DNA of 64,000 nt from contig OZ005601.1 in assembly GCA_963930655.1 (NCBI GenBank), forward strand, positions 29,946,921 through 30,010,920. Reading direction: 5' to 3'. How positions within the stretch are numbered: position 1 is the first letter of the stretch; the number at the start of each line of letters is the position of its first letter. Positions 59,398 to 64,000 of this stretch are shown here, in pieces. The position numbers and the translations under genes were made by a program. Below the pieces are notes generated by a model that did no database searches, was not told the DNA's origin, and worked only from the letters and a program-made list of their open reading frames with translations. The stretch comes from Myrica gale. Its lineage: Eukaryota; Streptophyta; Magnoliopsida; Fagales; Myricaceae.

Positions 59398-60084
59398 TTT
59401 TCATGCTAGGTGAGGAAAGTGTTTCCATTTGTTCATCTTCTTTGTTTCTGACTTCCCTGCCTGGTAAATGATCTTGATGTTTCAAGAACTTTGCTGCAGA
59501 TTACTGGGAAAATATTGGTAAATAGAAAATTCTTTTGGCTAGAGAGAAGCAGTAAGAAACAGTGTCAACAACTCGAAGAGAAACACCACATGGTTAGTGA
59601 TTCCCCAGGCAGTCATAGTTCATTGGATGCACCAGTTCTAACAAAGAGTCGGGAGCCGGTTCTCTGTTTTTGCTCGTCATCAGAACTGAAAACTCCAACC
59701 CATTGTGAAGGGTGATTCACACAATTGATAGTTGGAATGTTAACTTTATGGCACATGGTTGTTAAATATTCTTTTGTTTCCCACCCCATATTCATGGTTT
59801 TTTTTAGGGCTTCATTTTGACTCCATTTTATGTATTTTCTATGCATGTCATGTTCGAACCCACCAGGCCACCACTGCATTTCTCCCTCCCTCCCCTCGCT
59901 CTCTCTATTGAACTATAGCTGAGGGTAACGCCCTAAACGCAGCGATGCAAAGAAAGAAGATTTAGGGGAATGGAAACATACAAGAGTAGTAGCAGGCAAA
60001 GAACATCGTCACACACTACATCAAAATTTTATTTTGACGTTAGTTTTCCGCAATGGCTACACTATAGCCTTAGTATGTCTAGAA

Positions 60085-60115
<31 letters not shown>

Positions 60116-60158
60116 TACATATCTGTAGTATCAGACAACCAGCAAGTAATAAAGTTTC
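59398..60158. other. 3' region of the EF-hand gene and spacer
   Basis: Two genes converge here. Holds the EF-hand 3' UTR and, near 60090-60117, a TA microsatellite. No further gene. Confidence 0.45.
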
Positions 60159-61904
60159 CTATTTCTGACTATGTTCATTTTCATGCTCATCAATGTCGTC
60201 TTCGTCCTCGTCGTCATCAGACGGAGGAGAGGGGTCGAGACGAGCTGTGTCCTTGGCCCACCAAATCAACTTCTCCACTTCATCCTCTTCATCATCAACA
60301 TCATCATCGGGAATAACAATAGTAGGCGTAGAAGAAGAGGATGTGGAAAACAAAGAGCCCTTGAGAGCAGCCAATCTGACGGAGAGCTCGTTGCCCAGAA
60401 CGGCCTGTGATTCCCCATCCTCCACGCTAGCACCTAGGGATGGCAGCGGCGTCGACGTCGTTGCTTCCACCGATCATTGTGGTTGTGATCATGGGCAAAT
60501 CCAGGGGGTGCGGGCGGGGGCGGCCGCCCCCACTGGCTCCAAAAATATTTTGCAAAATTTTTTTTTGGTTATTAAGAAGTAAGTCCGCCCCCACTGGGCC
60601 AGACCTGCTTCCAGGGCCAGTGGGGGCGGGACTGGGCCAACGAGGGTGCACCCACTGACCCAATCTGTGTAGCATGCTTGCTTAATTTTTTTAAAAAAAT
60701 TACTCACCCTTCTCTCACTCTGCGATCTCTCCGTGTCTACCTCAACCCTCACGCCTCAGCAGTCCCTCTCACTGTCGTGGCTTCCACTGCCCTCGCCCGC
60801 CGCACGCTTACCATCCCCGGCAGACCGCCGGCGCTGCCAACCCTGGTAAGCCCAGCTCCGCCTCTGATCTCTCTCATTCATATATTGTAGCACAGTAAGT
60901 TCTTGGCTAATTTTTTCCATTGTAACATTGTTGGTTGACCCTTGTAGCGGGCATAGATTTATTATTATTCCAAGGATGCAGAAAATTTCTCATGTACAGA
61001 GACCTGCCAAATACACCATTTTTGGACTACTCCATTTGTGTGGTCCATTATCACTTTAAACTGCACTAATACATAAATTATATAGGTCCTCACTAATTTA
61101 TCATTTGCTAATTAGAAAGGAAAACACAGAAATACTGTTTTTGATTGATCTAATTTATTATTGAGGTAATTTTTGAACAAGAAATAGCTGAGTGCACCAA
61201 TACTTTTTGACAAAAGAAGATTTCTTATCTTCATATAGGCATCAAACTCCATAATTATTGATGGGTGTTAAGAATTGTCTTCCTCATATGCTGATGAACA
61301 TTTTAAATTGTTTTGTTTTGTTTTGTTCTTTTTAGATAATGGATATGTTTTTGATAAAAAAAGCCATGAAGCATGGAGTCGTGACACATATTATTCGCAC
61401 ATGGGCACGAGCAAGAGAATGCTTACCGCATTCGATTAACAGCGGTTTTAGATTGCATTCGTTTTCTTTTGGGGCAAGAATTCCATTCGTTTTCTTTTGG
61501 GACAAAATGTAACACATAATATCCGCACAGTAAGTGTATTTCATTATTTTTAATATTTTTAATTTTTAATTTGCGATATTATAATTTTAAGACATTTTTT
61601 ACATTATGTGAGAAAAAAAATTGGTCATTTTTCTTTAAAAATTCGACCCCACTAATTTTGTATCCTAGATACGCCATCGAGATCGAGACGAAAGAAGAGA
61701 CGGTCGGGATTTGAGGGCTTGGAAACGACGACGGAGATCGGAATCGAGGTAAGCGGGAGGGACGCGGGACATGTGGGAGTTGAGGGAGAGCTTGAGAAGC
61801 ATCTCGTCATGAGCTGCCTGGAGTAGCTCTTCAACCTGCTTCTCCTCCTCATTACTACTAAGCTTCTTACTCTTGTCCGCCGCCTTCTTTCCGTAAGGCT
61901 CCAT
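60159..61904 (-). pseudogene. Small acidic plant protein gene split by a hAT element
   Basis: Two coding pieces on the minus strand lie on either side of a hAT element. The upstream piece starts at ATG 61904: MEPYGKKAADKSKKLSS, EEEKQVEELLQAAHDEMLLK, LSLNSHMSRVPPAYLDSDL, RRRFQALKSRPSLLSSRSR. The downstream piece, 60470-60159, reads SLGASVEDGESQAVLGNELS, VRLAALKGSLFSTSSS, IVIPDDDVDDEEDEVEKLIW, WAKDTARLDPSPPSDDDEDE and ends HENEHSQK. Composition, strand and the paired phrases RRRFQALKS and VRLAALKGS suggest one gene of an unnamed plant family with an acidic tail. The element adds stop codons right after SRSR; even without it a TGA lies between the joint and the downstream piece, so either some sequence was lost or an intron once lay here. 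Function unknown. Confidence 0.7.
60491..61676 (+). mobile_element. Non-autonomous hAT element within a host gene
   Basis: Left end atgggcaaatccagg and right end cctagatacgcca are degraded inverted repeats of the family. The flanking octamers ttgtgatc and tcgagatc agree at six of eight positions. Inside the left end lies the GC hairpin gggggcggccgccccc, then a CT-rich leader (60705-60860). Near 61336, ttttagataatggatatg repeats the transposase start seen at 42041, followed by a deletion to the 3' region. So it is an internal-deletion derivative of the same hAT family. Confidence 0.8.
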
Positions 61905-62423
61905 CTTTCTTTGCTTCCTCCGTTCTCGAGGCAATTGTTAAACCTGTATTTATAAATAATTATTTAATTCGCTGTATTTCGGAGGTGGCAAGGTGTGAGG
62001 GTACAACTGATGGTAAATAAATAGAATTAGACGAAAAGATAATTATTTGTCCGCTTATTTATAATTATTTTAATCAATCAAAAACCAACAACAACAACAA
62101 CTAAAAAAAGGAAAAAAAGGACAAGTATTTAGACGAAAAGATATAGAATAATCTTTTTTTTTAACTTATTTATTTATATGGGCCCTAAAGATTTGAGCAA
62201 GCACACTGCTTAAAGATTCTGAAGACAAGTGCCAAATCAATATTCAATAGGCGCATCTTATGCGACCCAACAAGAAAAAAAAAATTGTCACCAAGTGATG
62301 GTAGAAACCGATTATTCTCGTTCTTCATAGGAAAGGCAGTGTCAGAAGAGAAAAGTGGGCCGGTTGGTAGCCTACCAAGTGAGTTTATATGATATGTAAG
62401 AAGACAGCCTCGAGCCATTGATT
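61905..62423. other. Spacer between the split acidic-protein gene and TOM40
   Basis: AT-rich; the part right of about 62170 is probably the TOM40 3' UTR, and the part left of 62000 the upstream region of the split gene. No other feature seen. Confidence 0.45.
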
Positions 62424-63921
62424 CTATTCTCCAACTGTCAACCCAAACCCAAATTTGTAGTCTTTCTTGCTATGATCTATCTGCAAAACAGAAGACAAAT
62501 AATTTTGAAGCGTAGACCAAAAGATTGAGGTGCTCCAGAAGATAAAGCATCAGGATAAACAAATAATTGCTAACCTCTGCTGAGAGAATAAAATTAAGAC
62601 CCATACTCAATCGCTCCTCGAGAAAAGCAGAAGTGCAGCCATTGGAATCGATCTTCCCTCGAAGACGACACTGAAACAATCACAACAGATATGTGAGAAT
62701 TGCATGTTCATCATTCCAAAAAATTCCAACTTTAGTGGTATACATATCCAGATTGATCTCACTTGTAAAAGGGAATCGTGACAATCAATTCAAGAGAGCT
62801 TCCCACATCATTAGTTCTAAGGAACCAATAGACAAGAAACTAGGGGGATTCCATGTCTACAGGTTGGGGGAAAGTGTCAACAGTGCTTGTGAAAGTATTA
62901 GGAACCACGTCCGACAAGAGGCATTGGTGTATAACTTATGTTTACGCTTCTTGTTAATGCACAATTAGTCACACACTGACAGATATGATGATAGAAGAAT
63001 GAACTAGTGAAAGCATCCCTTTTGTTTATAAAACACAATTACATATAAAATAGCTTTCTTCTGCATGAGTTTCGTTACAATGAAGCAAGCAATATTTCCA
63101 GAAATTCATTCAGCTAACTCAAAATGTACACAAATGTAGATGTATATACTGACAATGCAAGCTCAACAAACACAGCTGACCTAGACCACATTAATACTAA
63201 AGATCTGGAGCACTCTAACAATGGAAATGTATAGGCATTTATGAAAAATTAGAGTAACCAGTTGTGCCCTGACTATGGATTCTCCTATCGCATGAAATAG
63301 AAGCCTACTCTGCGACGTGCTAACTTCCCAGTAATTGATAGAAGTAGAGATGTTATCATCGTATACATATTAAATGGTCACGAGGGATAGCACTATGGTT
63401 AATAATGGAAGGTGAAATTGATGAATGATATCAAAATTCTAGCCAAAGAAATAACTACAACAGCAGCATCTATCTAGTTCCTTCTTTCAATTCTTCCCAA
63501 TGACGAATATGAGTTATTGACTTCCAGAAAAATATAACTTTATAATAGTTATATGGTCCTAACTAAACTGACAAGAGGAAATACTATGCCTATGAAAGTA
63601 GTCATATCACAGAGATCAGAACATTTGTAAAAAGTTATCAGCACCCAGCCACTCAAATGATTTTCTCTGACAAATCTTCCAAGTTTATTCTATGATTTGG
63701 TAGCTCAATATCTGTTTGGTAATCTTCTACTCCAGCAAATGCCATGATGCACACAAGCATACTTCCAAAGCAATAAAACACCAAGGCAGGTAGTCAAATT
63801 TCATAGAAATTAAAACAATTGCAAAAGCAGAACTTACCTGTCTGAGGATATAATCATAGCCAATACTCGTTGTGACTTCTCTTGACATGTAGTTGTACAT
63901 TAAGTCTGATGCTAGAGAAAC
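62424..63921 (-). CDS. TOM40: TOM40 mitochondrial import pore, 3' exons (partial)
   Basis: C-terminal part of the beta-barrel channel of the mitochondrial outer-membrane translocase, through which nuclear-encoded precursors pass. Three exons on the minus strand: 63838-63921 ([20 protein letters not shown] then GYDYILRQ), 62575-62670 ([20 protein letters not shown] then [12 protein letters not shown]) and 62424-62480 ([18 protein letters not shown], stop). All joints are phase 0 with GT-AG borders. The last beta strands and the [13 protein letters not shown] ending are highly conserved in plant TOM40. The 5' part lies beyond the right edge of the window, so length and start are unknown. The gene is convergent with none here; its 3' UTR runs left of 62424. 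Confidence 0.92.
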
Positions 63922-64000
63922 CTAAATAGAAAAAAGATAACTGCATATAGCTATAAATGTCATTGCATAAGTTTTCGAAGAACTCAACTTTCTACTTTCT

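Noticed and set aside
60440-60890. Plus-strand Ser/Pro-rich frames
   Set aside because: They span the host/hAT border and the GC hairpin, with no homology.

Overview
The window is nuclear DNA of a flowering plant, most likely a woody eudicot: AT-rich, with small GT-AG introns, plant-specific gene families (CRWN/NMCP lamina proteins, an IDA-type abscission peptide, GEM-like GRAM proteins, a SHAQKYF-class MYB) and a heavy load of plant transposons. The species cannot be named from the sequence alone. No tRNA, rRNA or CRISPR was seen.

Layout. 0.6-7.8 kb: an eight-exon CRWN/NMCP1-type nuclear lamina gene (+). 10.4-12.7 kb: a PII-2-like leucine-rich-repeat protein gene (+). 15.1-16.3 kb: two abutting Mutator-like (MULE) elements; the first is a Pack-MULE that carries two exons and the intervening intron of a plastid RNA polymerase sigma-factor gene. 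19.4-20.1 kb: a third MULE miniature element just upstream of an IDA/IDL1-type peptide gene (+). 21.7-30.1 kb: a nest of TRIM retroelements, hAT elements, hAT MITEs and a Copia relic. 30.9-32.0 kb: an intact GEM-like GRAM gene (-). 33.2-42.35 kb: a transposon island with a hAT MITE, a 2.1 kb hAT element carrying fragments of an RNFT1-like RING-membrane-protein gene, a CACTA-type block and a deleted hAT. 43.2-44.2 kb: a second, frameshifted GEM-like copy (-). 47.1-50.9 kb: an SRM1/MYBS-type MYB gene (-). 55.6-59.4 kb: a six-EF-hand CREC-type calcium-binding protein gene (+). 60.2-61.9 kb: a small acidic-protein gene split by a hAT element. 62.4 kb to the right edge: the 3' end of TOM40 (-).

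The host genes act in unrelated processes: nuclear shape, cell-surface LRR signalling, abscission signalling, ABA/GRAM function, MYB transcription, secretory-pathway calcium binding and mitochondrial import. From memory, gene order recalls Arabidopsis blocks with CRWN2 or CRWN3 beside an LRR gene, IDA or IDL1 beside such an LRR gene, and a GEM-like gene, SRM1 and the EF-hand gene within At5g08350-At5g08580. This would fit two ancestral blocks joined here.

The most unusual content is transposon-borne: host gene fragments captured by two different superfamilies (MULE and hAT) in one window, a chain of three identical 9-bp target sites joining two MULE insertions, at least five members of one hAT family with a GC-rich hairpin near one end, and a hAT insertion inside a host coding region.
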